From: Eublepharis macularius
Taxonomy: Eukaryota > Chordata > Lepidosauria > Squamata > Eublepharidae
Direction: 5' to 3'
Length of the DNA: 64,000 nt
NCBI RefSeq assembly: GCF_028583425.1
Contig: NC_072794.1
Location: 31,183,232 to 31,247,231 of the forward strand
In this document: piece by piece, positions 45,294-57,761 of the stretch
How positions within the stretch are numbered: the first letter of the stretch is position 1
Layout of the letters: each line of letters starts with the position of its first letter
Translations under genes and position numbers: made by a program
The notes under the pieces: model-generated
What the model saw: the letters and a program-made list of their open reading frames with translations, nothing else
What the model was told of the DNA's origin: nothing
The model's database searches: none

Positions 45294-47784
45294 GAGACGC
45301 TCAACATCAGCACCACTCTCCTTCCCACTACCCTTTATGGGAGAAAATGGGAAGGGGGGGGGTGCTTTATCTTTTGGCAACACAGGGGTTAATCCAGAAT
45401 GGGACATGCTCTGCTTGTTCTTCCACATGCGCAATCTTGTTGCTCCTTCCCTCCCCTCTCCCCTTAAACACAGAGCGTGAGTGAAGGCTTCTGGCTATGG
45501 GGAACTTTTAATAAAGCTCAAATTCACTGAGTTGTTAGAATGTAGGCAACATGGGCAAAATAGAGTTTATTTCCACAAAGTCATATTCTAACATGGGATT
45601 AAACTGAGGTTTAGAATCCACGTTTGTAGGGAAGAGACAAGCCCTAGTTTCCTCACATGCCTCCATTTGAATGTTAAATTGAGCCCTTTTCAGTTGGTGC
45701 TTGAATGTGTATTAGGAAAGCACGCCAGATGTGATTCTTTCAATATGTTTGTTCACAATTTTATGTGAATAGGGCAACACATGTATTTTCAGGTTTGGGT
45801 ACATGTGAACACATACCATCAAAAATCTGAGTTACCATAACCTCAAAAATCTGGGTTTCCACTCACAGGTACTGAACCTAGCAAATATATGTGTTGTCCA
45901 ATTCATGTACATTTCTCAATGTATATATTGAGAGGATTGCATGTGGCATTCTGTCCTGGTACATGAGGAGTAGGACCACTAAAATCAAAGCTTCCCGAAC
46001 CCGAAAACTTTCAGTTACATTCTGCCGAAGGGGAGGAAAAGGGAAGCATACAAACATAAGAATGTGTTCATGATAGTTACACACCAACTTCTGTTATGAT
46101 ATCTGAATGCAGTCAGTATCTCTGTACTGTAAACACAGCTCTGTGGATGCTTTATTCATACCATTCTTCCTGCCAAAGTGATAACCCATGAAAAAGAAGG
46201 AGCAGAGGGGGGGAAAACCCAATCCAAGCTGTGACATCATAGACAAAGTGACTCAAATTCTGGTAATTTCTTTTTAACATAAAAGCTGAGGTAGCACTGA
46301 ATGGAGAGAGAGAGGTTGAACGTGAGTCACTGGCATATAAGTCATGTGAGGAAGGTCTTGAGGAGGGCCTTGAATGAGAACATCATCAGACAGAAAAGGC
46401 AGACATATCCTGTTCTAGATGACAGGAAAATTATTAGAGAAATGTAAAAGCAAGTATAGGTGAAAAAAGAGTGGGTGAATATACTCAAATACTATGCTTA
46501 TTACTGCATCCTCTTGACCTTAGCTTGCTTGAATGAGCAGAGTTCTCCGGCAATCTCCCCTCCTCCCCCTTTCCTCACCTTCTTCTTCCAGAAGGTACGT
46601 TGCCTCTCAACAGTAGCCTCTTCACAGATATTTCTCCTATTGACCCTCCTCCGTGTGGTGTTTGTTGAATACACATTCAGTTGCCAAGGATAGTACTTAA
46701 TGGGTATGGCCTGGTTGGTTCATCAAGGATATTGTTGCTATGACTGAGTAGAGATTTGGAAAACCAGATTTTCCCCCTCCCTCCCCTCACTATGAGCAGA
46801 GATTTCTTTTAATTACTCAAAATGAGATCCGAGTTGATCTGCCAAGGAGACTTGAGCACATGTACAGACCACAAGATCTACACGTGCTGAGCATGATTTA
46901 ACTGACTGGGCTTGGCCCATCTTCAGAAAATGTGAAAAATTATCCGAAGCAATGAGGAATTAGAGTTGGTACCATGACTAACTGAGGGATGGTCCATGGG
47001 CTCTTTTCCATACCATCTGCCTCCGCCAAGCTGCTCAGGGTCTCACAAGATGTGTGCATTTCCATAGCTTCCTTTGATTTTCAAACTTAATTATCAGGTG
47101 CTCAAAGGACTTGGATCAGGATTATAAGGGGAGGGATGGTTTGTGCTGGTGCAAAGCTGATCAGTAGGATGCACAGAGACAAAAAGAAGTAACTTATGTA
47201 TACTGATGGGAGATGTACATTGCCCCAGCAGGTCAAATAGCAGCTCCAGGGAGCCCTTTGGGGTCAGGAAAGCAGCATAGTGGTGTGCAGTTAAACCTCC
47301 CTCATCTTGTATCTCTGTCCTGATTCAAACTGAGCTTCTACACTGGGAGCTGCAGAAACATGTCTGGTTAGATTCTCACTCTTTCACTGATTGTGTGTTC
47401 ACTTGGCCATGAGGGTACGGATGCTCTGCACACTTTAGGGTACTTAATGATGAGTATGGGTGACATTTGAAAGTCATGTCCAGCCTGGTGATCCCTTCCT
47501 TTGCCTATCTGTATGGGTTGCCTTATCCTTGGAAACCGAGTTGCAGCAACATTATCGAGGTTGTTGGTTGGCGATTTAGCACCTGGAAGGGGACTGAGAA
47601 TGTTACCCATCTGCATTACCTTCTTTTTGTTCTCTTTGGCTGTTTGTTCAAAATGTTCTCTCTGTGCTGAATGCCTGTGATTAATGTGGCTTATGTTGGC
47701 CCTGATTGCCAAGATCAGGCCATTTATGACTTCCATTTTAAGAGGGCAGAACTCCACTTTGGGAGCAAGATAACCTAGTGCATC
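45294..47784. other. Intergenic, no gene seen
   Basis: No repeat or exon recognised apart from an A/T-rich LINE tail at its left edge. Confidence 0.45.
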
Positions 47785-47787
47785 TTA

Positions 47788-49609
47788 GAGCCAAACTACA
47801 CGAGACAAGATACACAAGGCTTTGCAAGTGTCTAGAATCATGTCTGCTCCTACCTGCCCGTGTCCATTTTACCCCAGGTGAACATGTGTCCTGTAGCCCT
47901 AGTTCATGCACGTGTCGCAGTATAGCCATGGTTGCAAGTGTCCATGGTCATAATCAGTGAGTTGTCATTGCAGAGTGTCAATTTTGGGCAGCTTCTGCTT
48001 CCCTCTCCCCTCTTTTTGCACTTAGATCCAGCTTACACCCAAACTGTTTTGCTTTTACTATGGCATGTTTTAAATTCTCCCATCTTCTAGTTGATGCTGC
48101 CACCTCCATACTTCTCCTTCCTGCACCCTCCTCCCCCTGTAACTTCTTCCTCCTCCTCCTCCTCCTCCTCTCCATGCAGTATCTTCGGTTGGGATAAGGA
48201 AGAGAAAGATCGTGGCAACATCATTGAGCATCTGAGCAAAAGTTCAGAAACATGCCTGATACATGAACTTGAAAAAGATGAGGTGGGGGGTTCTTGTTCT
48301 CCAGTTTGGCTCAGCAATAAAGAGCAAAATGGGTAAAATTTGTCCATTATTTCCAATGGGAAATACAATTCGGTGCTTTCCAGGAGTCTGGGGGCCATTT
48401 TAGGAACGAATTTTACCAAATTTGCTGGGGACCTACTTCTAGCTGTTCTCTAAAGACTCACAAGTTTCATGAAGATTGGACTTCGGGGGGGGCACTTTAT
48501 GGCCCCCGAAAGAAGGCATCCCCAGCCACCTCCAATCACCATTATTCCCTTTGGGGAAAATGAGGGAAGCTATCTCGGGGGCTGGGGTGGCATTTTGCAA
48601 GCAAAATCCTCCAAATTTGCAGGACACCTGTTTCTCACTGTCCTCTAAAGACCCTCCAGGTTTCAAGGAAATTGAACTCCAGAAAGGCATAATTGATGGG
48701 TTTCCCCAGTTGCTGTCATTTTCTCTCCACAATAGTAAAAAATGGGGTGGCTGATGGCATATATATTGGGGGGCTCTAAAATGACTTCCCCAAGGTCCAA
48801 AAGCCTCCAAATTTGCAGGAGACCTACTCATCACTGTCCTCTAAAGACTTCCTAAGTTTCAGGGAAATCGAACTCTGGGAAAGACATGACCAATGAGTTT
48901 CCCCAATTGCTGTCATTTTCTCCCCACAATAGTAAAAAATTGAGTGACTCATGGCACCTTCTTTGGAGTGGGGGGGGGGGTCAAAAATGGCTCCCCAAGG
49001 TCCAATCTCACTGAAACTTAGGGGGTCTTTTGAGGACAGTTAGCAGTAGGTCTCCTGAAAATTTTGTAGTCTTATTTTGCAAAATGCCACACCTACCCCC
49101 CTGGATAGCCCCCATAGTTTTCCTCAGATAATAACGGAGATTGGAGGTGGCTGGGGACAAACATGCAGTAAAGAGTTGATTCTGGCTGACAGCAAGAAAC
49201 ACTGCTGTGGCTTCTGAAGTGGGGATTGCCCACCCACCCTCCTTTGCATAGATGCCTCCCCTTCCTGGTGGGCCGAGCTGCAAGATCTCAGCAGAGGTGT
49301 GGAACCCCTGTTTTTAGCCCCCACCCGCAGGAAACTTGGTGCGTTTTTTCCCCAATACGTCCAATTGAGTAAACAAGTCTCCCGCTCAGAAAAGCTGCAG
49401 AGGAAGGTTTGAGCATGCGTGAAGAGAAGGTGCATCATGGGATACCATCTCTCGTCTGGGTGGAATGGGGAAGAAACACGTGTCAATCTGAGCACAGGAT
49501 TGAGTGCAGTGTGGCTGCGGTGTGCAAGTGAACAGGAAAGCAACGGGGAAAATCGTGTAAGTGCATTCACGTGTCATATGCATATAATTTGTCTCATGTA
49601 GTTTGGCTC
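47788..49609. mobile_element. Harbinger-like element, 1.8 kb, with internal repeat array
   Basis: Ends GAGCCAAACTACACGAGACA and TGTCTCATGTAGTTTGGCTC, flanked by TTA on both sides (47785-47787 and 49610-49612). The ends match the MITE at 41848. The interior holds a CTCCTCCTC run, a ~197-bp repeat array (48420-49020) and an inverted unit (49015-49115). Open frames are present but show no DDE transposase or Myb-like motif. Confidence 0.65.
48425..49115. repeat. ~197-bp tandem units plus an inverted unit
   Basis: The anchor CTGTCCTCTAAAGAC or a close variant occurs at about 48438, 48640 and 48833, each followed by AAGTTTC/AGGTTTC and by an AAATTTGCAGGA-type block before the next. At 49015-49110 the same block appears reverse complemented (GTCTTTTGAGGACAG, then TTTTGCAAAATGCCAC). 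Confidence 0.7.
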
Positions 49610-49821
49610 TTACTTGGCTTTCTTCTTTGTTCCCAGGACCTAACCCCACCCCATTTCCCTTCTGCCTAGTAAATAGCTTTTCATTCACCTTTAAACAATA
49701 TCTTGAAAAGCTCTAGGGCTCCAAAACCTGATCAGGGGTTCTCTCTTTGGCAATGAAATATTTGTTGTTCCTTCTCATTCAGCTCACCTTACAATGCAGA
49801 GCAATGTCAACACCTTCCTTG

Positions 49822-50234
49822 CAGGGCTGGCCTGCCTATTAGGTGCACCTAGGCAATTGTCTAGGGCACTGTAGGTGGAGTGATGCTCAAACCAACCCTG
49901 TTGCTGTCTGCTCACGGCATCAGAGTCTGTCATGGGAAGTGGCAGCCGTGGGTGGTGACCCAGCCCAGCAAGCAGCCCGTGGCAAGCCTACTCCTTCCCT
50001 CATTCCCTCAGAAGAGACAAGGCAAGCCCTCTTCCTCTTTCATTCCCCCTTTCTTGGCGGGACAAGGTCGGGGTGCTTTTTTAGGGACCAATCTGTCCCA
50101 GTTGACGGAGTGGCACCACAACAAGCCACAGTAATAGTGAGGGTAGTGGAGGGGGAGGCAGCTTCCCCATGGTGCAATGTTGGGGTTGGTGAAGTAATTT
50201 GCTTAAGGCGCCCAAACCCCTTGGGCCAGCCCTG
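49822..50234. mobile_element. Probable hAT element, 413 bp
   Basis: Ends CAGGGCTGGCC and GGCCAGCCCTG; the arms stay similar for a further 25 bp (GGTGCACCTAGGCAATT against GGGCGCCTTAAGCAAATT). The flanking 8-mers CTTCCTTG and TCTCCTTG match at 6 of 8. Non-coding. Confidence 0.5.
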
Positions 50235-51731
50235 TCTCCTTGGAAACATGGCAGGGGTGAGCAGGGTCCTCTGAGCATTCTCCAGCCACTAACAAGGGAT
50301 ACTACGGAGAAAACTATGCATTATTTCAGCAGCCATGTGCAACAGAGCAACGATGGCCCCTTCTCCTTTGCAAACCACTGCCAAGCAGGCCCCATTTAGA
50401 TCAGAGAAAGAACAGGAGAGAAGGGAGAATGTAATCCTAACCCAACTCATTCCCTCCTCCTTTCTCCCCCCCTGCGTTTTCCCAGCCAGAGTTTGGACAT
50501 GTGAGTGGTCCCCGCAACATTGCAAGCTAGCAAGGCAGGGGCCGCTCAGCTTAAACCCATCCAGCTGACTGTTGCATCTTCTCACACAACCAGCAATGGG
50601 GAAAGACGGGGGTAACTGGCAAGCTGCCACAGACCCTCAATACAACGGAAGGGGCCAATCAGTCCTCTACTGTACTGGAAGAGCTTCTGGGTCTTGGCCC
50701 TGTTTGCTCCCAGCCTCCAGCAGCCGTCTATGATAATAGCCCGCCAGGGACTTTCCCAGTAAGTGAAATGGCCCCTTTCTTTCCCTTGTAGATTTGGGTT
50801 GGTTATGGAGGTGGCATTGCATACACAATTTTTTTTCTGAGGATAGGAAAAAGACTCGCCCGCTTGTGCTTCCTGAATATTCTGCTGCCGTTCTTTGCCC
50901 AGTACTCCATTGATCTTTGCAAAGTCGAAGAGCGCAGCCAAGTCTGCCTTGTGAAACTGCCTTGTCAGAGCTGCTGACAACCAGGACTCCTCCTTGTTAG
51001 CTCCTGGGACAAGACTCTTTGCGGCAAACTAATCAGCCGTGGCCCTGGCCTGCCAGCAGATTGACCCATAAACAAGCAACCTGTAATGTAGAACTGCAGC
51101 ATGGAGTCCTACCCAGCCGGTAAACCAGACATGTGTGCAAACGTTGCACAGACCACCCCAGCAAAGCTAGCCTCAGTTTGATGAGACATTCACTCTTGTA
51201 GGACAATAACTAAAAGTGCGGCATAAATGGTGACTCTGCCTGGGATTCGGTGCAACCAGCACCAGCTTTTCCTGAAAGGAACATAGCAAATGCCACGCCA
51301 GCGTTACAGACAGAGAGCTGTCATTCAGAGGGGCCCAGGAGGCTCTGCTCCTAGCAATACGTGGGCTGCTTTGTTTAAGTGACAGCAATAGAGCAAGCAT
51401 TCATTTTCAGGCTGCGTTACGGTCCATTTGGCTGACTGAAAACAAAAGAGCACGCTCTAGCCTCATGCCTCCAAGAGAGAGGTGCCTCTTCTGTTACAGG
51501 AGTGTGTTGCAGGGCACTGGAGAACACTGTCAAAATAAACAGAATGATAAATGAGGCTTTAAAGAGGCAAGCTCAGGGCTTTCCCCCTCCTCCATTTTTT
51601 ACAGTCTTAATCCCTGAGTGTTTGTAGAAGAGTGCAGTACTCAGCTCAAGCCCTCTTAACAATCTGCAGATTACTTCAGTACCGCTACCAAATAGTCAAG
51701 GGTTGCTTTGGACCGTCCAAAAAAAAGAACT
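50235..51731. other. Intergenic, mostly unassigned
   Basis: Apart from the open segment at 50582-51026, nothing recognised; not visibly repetitive. Confidence 0.4.
50582..51026 (-). other. Open reading segment of unknown status
   Basis: About 148 codons without a stop on the minus strand, with no ATG at the start. The predicted peptide has a balanced composition in its first half (for example LTRQFHKADLAALFDFAKIN) but I do not recognise it and see no convincing acceptor. By length alone it could be chance in 64 kb. Confidence 0.15.
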
Positions 51732-51947
51732 GGGCCGTTTCCAGACAGCTTACCTTCTGCCGCTCCATGCTGCAATGTCACGGCTCGTGCCGGAGAAAAC
51801 GCGAAATAGCGCGTTTTCTCACGAGAGTTTTGCACAACATTGCGCAAAACTCGCACAAGAAAACGTGATATTTTGCGTTCGCCCCAGCACAAGCCGCGGC
51901 GTTGTGGCATGGAGCGGCAGAAGGTAAGCCGTCTGGAAACGGCCCTG
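51732..51947. mobile_element. Palindromic MITE, GGGCCGTTTCCACAC family, copy 2
   Basis: Ends GGGCCGTTTCCAGACAGCTT and AAGCCGTCTGGAAACGGCCC. Arms pair through CTTCTGCCGCTCCATGC and GAAAACGCGA. The core is CpG-rich. Its interior is mostly different from copy 1 though both are palindromic. Confidence 0.75.
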
Positions 51948-51949
51948 CT

Positions 51950-52235
51950 TTGAAACTTGGGATGGCCTAATTAAGATGTGGGATTTGCTGGCAACAGACA
52001 CAAGTGATGGCTTTAGAAGGGGGTTTGACAGATTCATGGGAGAGAGGTCCATCAATCGCTAAGGAGAAGTCCAAGGTCAGAGGCAGTAACCCTCTGATTA
52101 CCAGTGATAGGAAACAATACTGGGGCGGGGACTTTGGCCTCTTCTCAAGCCCAGTAGAGCAAACAGGGCTCTGAGCTAGATGGAATATGGGCCTGACCCA
52201 GATGGGCACCTCTTTTGTTGCCCAGAGTTCTGGGT
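51950..52235 (-). repeat. Dispersed repeat of the 14466 family
   Basis: Distant copy with TTTAGAAGGGGGTTTGACAG and AGGTCCATCAATCGCTA, matching the downstream body of this lizard repeat. Confidence 0.4.
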
Positions 52236-55200
52236 TTCCCTATCAAAAAGCACTTTTCAAGAAAACAGGTAACCAAACGATCAAAGGCGGCTCCTACATA
52301 CAACATAGGTACAAATTAGATACAAAAAGACAGACAAGATGAAGCAGGCAGAAGTAGCATAGAGATGAGGCATAATGCGGAATTTCTTTTGCAGAGGCTT
52401 TTCTTCACTATATGGCCAAAGAGGGATCCTCAAGTAGGGCCCTGCAAAACATGCAAATATCCAGAATGTCCTTTTTCCCAGGGCATTTTTCCCGCTCCAG
52501 GGGTGGCTTTTCTAGTCTCCGTGACTTGAACAGACTATCTGGTTACTATACAGGCATCAGGAAGCCAGGGTAGGAAATGAAGAGCTATAATTCATTTTTT
52601 TTAAAAAAAAATAATGTCCGAAGTCCTGTGTTTATAACAGCAGCGTGATTTCTGCACCAATCAGAGCTGGGTGAGCCAGGAATAACATCATGCACAAGGG
52701 CCGGGTATTTCTGCTTAGTAACACATTCATTAGCATTTAAATGGAGAATAGCATAAGGAAAGGCGAGCAGGCGAAGAGACACTCTACAAATGGGCTCCCA
52801 ATTGGTGTTAGGATTCAGACACCAGGAAATTAAGCAGATAAGCCTCGTCGCAATTAGGCTTAGCAGTTTTCGCAGGCTTTTTGTTCTCTCCGATTTGAAT
52901 ACTTTAAAATGAGAGTAGGTCTGTCCAGTGAGCTCAGGATCATCCTCTGGGCAGCTGTGCGCTTTTCCTCCCCCTCTGTTGGGGTCAATATAATAGATGC
53001 AGTTATTTCTGAAAAACTATGGGGTGAGGAGATCAGTATTTGGGGGCAGTGTGCAATGGCAAAAAATCAAAGCAGCAAGACAGTGAAACATTAAAGGGGA
53101 GGTTTCTGGAGGGGACAAACCTGCAGGGGTGTGGACATAAACCAACAGGAGATGAAATTGAAATGGACAAACAGGTAAGAAATTAGATAGGGCAAAGGAG
53201 AAGAAATGAATGGTGGTGCGGAGGAAACAGCCCAAGATTGACAGGCCAGTTCTGGTTTGATGTTTTCAGCCCAGAGGAAAAGAGGAGAGAAGCTGTGTGA
53301 GCTGAATACTAAACAGTGTAGCTGTCTCCTCCGAAGAAAGCAAAAGATAGGATAGAGGCAAGAGTGCTGGTTTGCAAAGGAAGAATGGCAGCATGTAGTC
53401 TATATATCCAGAGGGATTTTGAGGTATCCATTCACTGAGATCCACATGAATAAAGGTGGCAAAATACAAAGGAGGGTGGGTCTTCTCTGTTTTCCATAGA
53501 GTATTCAGTAGGTGCTGCTTACCACGCAGGGGTGAGAAAAGCTGTAGATGCTGCTAAAATTTCGGCAGAGGGGTCCTGTTATCTTTTGCATTGGCTTCCT
53601 AACTGCAGTGTAAACCTGTCCTTATAATGAAAAGGGCTTTTGTAACGGGGACCTATTTGTCCACATTCCCCCAGGCACCACTTGCATTATCCGTACGGAG
53701 ATTCTTGAGTTGCCTTCTGGTTTCTCAGGTGAAACTTAATGCTATAGGGAACAAGCTGGGGACTTGCAAGGACTTGCGAGGTGTGTGTCATTTCCCCCTA
53801 CATCCTCCTACCTGGGGATGGTCTTAGCCAAAGGCCAACCTGGGCAGCTGCCCTTGGTCCTGAGCTGGAAGGATCTGGTCACCCACATCTTGTCATGCTT
53901 CATCTCCATTGATGCACAGGAGGGCTGGCACTTGAGTGCCAGCATGCCCTAGCTGACTGCCTGCATTCTGGCACTTTCAACTGCCTCCAGGCAGCACCAA
54001 AGCCCTGGCCAGCAGAGCCGACACAGGCCCCCAGCAGCCAAGGAACTTGTAAGTTGGCATGACTGGGCAGGATCCAGTGACAGGGTCAGGTGATTGATGG
54101 CTGCTGCATGCTGTGGCTTGAACTGGGAGGCACCCAGGTCTCCAGTACACCCCTGCTCGCTCCCTACTTTCCAGCCAGGAGGCACAGCCATGGGACCCCA
54201 GAGCTCCTCCATGCACCAGAGAGCAAGCTAGATGAGATGATGGCAACCAGAGCCCCAGACAGGTGATTTAACAAGTGGCCAAAAGGGCAGTCCAGTCTAC
54301 ATGGAGAAGGGAAGGCATTCTTGACTCTTTTCCTTTTGCTATTTCCACAGCTGAAACTGGCCCATGGTTGGGAGAAGCAACCTCCTGTAGCTGATTGCTA
54401 GTCCTGGTGATGTCCGTCACCATCATCACCTGCAGCTGCGGCACAGGCCAGCAGTGGTGGGATGGCTGGCAGTTGGGACACCCACATGGCTCTCTCTCTC
54501 TGCACAGGGTCCAGGGCAGTTGCCCTGCTTTCCCTGCGCCTAAGACTGCCCCTGCAATTGTTGAGAGGAGAGACAGCGTGGCAGGGGGTGCTTTTACATC
54601 CAGGACTGGCTGGGCACTATGGAAAATGGGATGCTGGACCAGATCTATCTGTGGTCTGATCCTCCCATAAAAAGGGAGTAGGAGAGCCCCATCCTTGACC
54701 TTTGCCCTGGGCCTGAGAATCTCTAAGCCCGCTCTTGCCCCTTCTCACACTATTTCCTCTTTCCCTCTGGAAGCCTCCATAGTCTGGGCCTAGCTACGCT
54801 GTGCACATGTTGGCTGCCAGTGGGCTTGGCCAAGTCTAGGGTTTGTGGATGTGCGCCTCTACATCCCACTGTGATGACGTTACTTTTGGAAGTGACCTCA
54901 TTATGTGGGGAGGCAGGAGCGCATGCATGCTTTGCGCCAGGACCAATTCTTAAGAATGATAGAATGGATGCTGTATTATCATAATTCCCTGGGCTTTGTC
55001 AAGAGGAGAGTTTACTAGTCTCGTGGTGGTAGGAAAGCCTCTGCCAGATACCCTGGCTGCCAATCGGGATTGAGCGTCAATGGCCAGAGATTGTTGCTTT
55101 GATTTTGCAGCAAAGAGCTCCTTTCATGCTCATGCAGCAGACGTCTGAGTCTTGCACTGGTCACCTAGCCCCACCATGCAACAAAACCTCCTGCAGTGCT

Positions 55201-55387
55201 TCATTATGCAAAGTACTGTGAATCTGAATCCCATCTGCTTTCATTCACAACAATTGCAAAGATGGTGAAATGAGCTGCTTTAGCGGGAGTGTAGTTTTGC
55301 CTGATGGATACCATTCGGAATGGAAACGCACTGCGACACTTCAAAGGAAACAGTTTGGAAGTGTAAAGAGAAAGCATGCCCTGATGT
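52236..55387. other. Intergenic, no gene seen
   Basis: A possible hAT-like element at 53812-54554 has similar ends (CTGGGGATGGTCTTAGCC against CAGGGGCAGTCTTAGGC) but no target duplication. A TGACGTTACTTTTGGAAGTG hairpin is at 54870-54905. No exon recognised. Confidence 0.4.
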
Positions 55388-55593
55388 GGCTAGCCCGGGC
55401 AAGCCAGATCTTGTCAGATCTTAGAAGCTAAGCTGGATTGGCCTTGGTTAGTAATTGGATGGGAGACCTCCAAGGAAGACCAAGGTTGCAGAGCCAGGCA
55501 ATGGCAAACTACCTCTGGTAGTCTCTTGCCATGAAAACCCACCAGGGGGTCACCATAAGTCTGCTATGACTTGACAGCACTTTCCACCACCAA
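55388..55593 (+). repeat. 5S rRNA-derived SINE
   Basis: The first ~110 bp follow 5S rRNA: GATCTTGTCAGATCTTAGAA, GCTAAGCTGG, then CTTGGTTAGTAATTGGATGG and GAGACC (internal control region boxes A, IE and C). The rest is a SINE tail: AGGCAATGGCAAACTACCTC, CTTGCCATGAAAACC, TGACTTGACAGCAC. It is a retroposon, not a 5S gene: the ends do not form helix I. Confidence 0.85.
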
Positions 55594-56814
55594 ATGGAAA
55601 GCATACAGCTTTGTCAAGTACAGTCAATTGTAAAAAGAAGCATAAAAAGTGTTTGATTAACCCAGTACCAATAACTGTTTCAAATTGTCTGAAACTTACA
55701 ATGGGGCTTGTGCCCTGAATTAACAGTGTTTTCCGATTGATCTTGTGCATTGCATGTAAGGCTAGTGAGAACTACTGTGGCATATAGAATAGCGTGTCTG
55801 GCTGGAACTAGGTAGATCACACATATTTAAATCTCTGCTCTGTCCCTAAGTCTGTTGAGTTATCTAAGGCCTAACATACCCTACCAGGTTGCTTTGGGGA
55901 TGCTCTTGGAAATATGGTGGGGGGAAGGGTAATAAATCTGTACATTTGCACTCTGTTTGGCTTCTTTTACACTTTCCCAGTGATAGCTGCCCTAAGGAAG
56001 TCGCTAAAACACATGAGAAAGGAGATGTATAATGATCACGTGAAACTCCGGTGGCTCAGTGTGGCTGCAGGCACTTCATCCTATGCCTGATTGAACTAGT
56101 TGGCCAGTAAAGCCGGATTCTTCTCTGAACACCTCATTTGCTTCTCTGATTATTCTGCTTAGAGCAGCAGCCATCCATTTACACAATGTGTCCCATGGTA
56201 GCACTCCAGGAAAAAAAAGAAGCCTTCTACCTTTCAGAGTAGATGGAGATCCTGCAGCAGCTCGCCGGCCACTGAATGATTTATTAGATGGTTAGGCAAA
56301 CAGGAGGCCAGCTGTTGCCTCCTTGGCATCCCAGAAGAGTTTGATGTGTGGCTGAGAACAGAGGCATTGCATTGATTGAGTTGTAAGTGGGGGGGGGACT
56401 TTCTATTATACTCCCATGCCCCTTCCCGGCTGTTCTGCAAATTGGAGCTTGTTTTCTTTAAAGGCATGGGTGAGGGGGTCTATCATTACTTTCCACAGCA
56501 TGGTCTTCATGATTTCTACCTTGAGAGCACTTTCTATACTGAGGGTGAAGACAGATACCATATTTAAAGAATAAATCACAGCAGGTTCTCCACTGATAGT
56601 GTGAACATGTCACTATAATTGCAAATATAACATAGCGGGCCACCTAACCTTTATTCGTTTTTTAAAGGCACCGTGTATGTTTGCACAATGATATGCTCAG
56701 CCCCTTCATCTTACCCACCTGCCCCTTGCCTCCTATTATGCAAAGCTGCTCTGGGAATTCAGATGGGGCAGGCTAGCAATACCACAGATGATAGCTAATT
56801 ATCAACAGATCATA
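55594..56814. other. Intergenic, no gene seen
   Basis: Unassigned DNA with no recognisable exon or repeat. Confidence 0.4.
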
Positions 56815-57679
56815 GGCCGCTTCCACATGTGCTTAATGGGACGGCCTGCCAACGGAACTCTGGCGGAACTCTCACTCATTACACATGTCATCGTTTCCCA
56901 TGGGCAAGCCGGTCATGACGATCCTGGTTTTTAAGCATTTTTTTGTGAGACCTGTTTTGGTCCGTTTTTATTTTTGATGCAGAATTTCCACACAATTATC
57001 CTACCATATTAATGCATGCGGAGGCTTTTTTGCACTTCAGAAGAGCCCTCCCGCAAATCTCCAACTATTCTTCTTGCCATTACTCCTCCTTTAAACATCA
57101 CACATGTGTCTGGCTCTCATGCGCGACTGTATAATCCTCCCCTTTTTTAAAATGATCCTTGCGCTGTTATGATATCAACGTATACAAAGGGAATCATACT
57201 GCAGTACTTGCTACATTGGATCACTCAGCAATCGGACTATCAGTCTAGGAACAACATTGAGAACAGAATGCCATTTCTGATTTTGTTTTAAATATGGAAT
57301 TGTGTGATCGCACTACTCTACTGTTTGCATGTTTATTAAACACTTCTGCATTTAAAGCTTTGAGCAGTGGTAGAGAATAGAATACTACGCATGCACAATT
57401 TCCTACAGAAGCTGAAAGACAGGACAATGGTATAGCACAATTCCGCATGCGTTCAAAAGAAGAGAGGAAAGCTGCACTGGGATGTGCCAATGTCATTTGT
57501 GACGAGGTGTAGATAAAGAACGTGTTTTCTGTTTCGGGACCTTTTTTCCCCCCGTGACAAACACCCACAAAACACCCATGAGGATGATGCATGTGAAAGG
57601 TGAGTTCTCAAAGCGGATTGGGAAGACTCAGCTTTGGGACAGTGAAAACCCGAAAAATTGGAACATGTGGAAGCGGCCA
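56815..57679. mobile_element. Longer element with GGCCGCTTCCACATGT ends
   Basis: The ends GGCCGCTTCCACATGT and ACATGTGGAAGCGGCC are exact inverted repeats, flanked by ATA on both sides. Same termini as the palindromes at 34068, 51732 and 57762, but an 865-bp non-palindromic interior. The interior has no recognisable transposase; it could be the parent or a captured-sequence variant. Confidence 0.55.
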
Positions 57680-57761
57680 TAGCCAAAAAGTACCCTCTAC
57701 AAACTGGATTTTCCCATTCATCTTTCACCAGGGTCACAGAACCAAGTTTTTCTTGATCAGG

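Noticed and set aside
48120..48170. Poly-Ser / poly-Glu tract as a protein feature
   Set aside because: It is a (CTC)n simple repeat inside the Harbinger-like element.
53812..54554. A further hAT element with CTGGGGATGGTC ends
   Set aside because: The arms are similar but the flanks CCTCCTAC and CAATTGTT do not match, so it is not listed as a confirmed element.
55388..55500. 5S rRNA gene
   Set aside because: Only the internal promoter region is similar, the ends are diverged, and a SINE tail follows.
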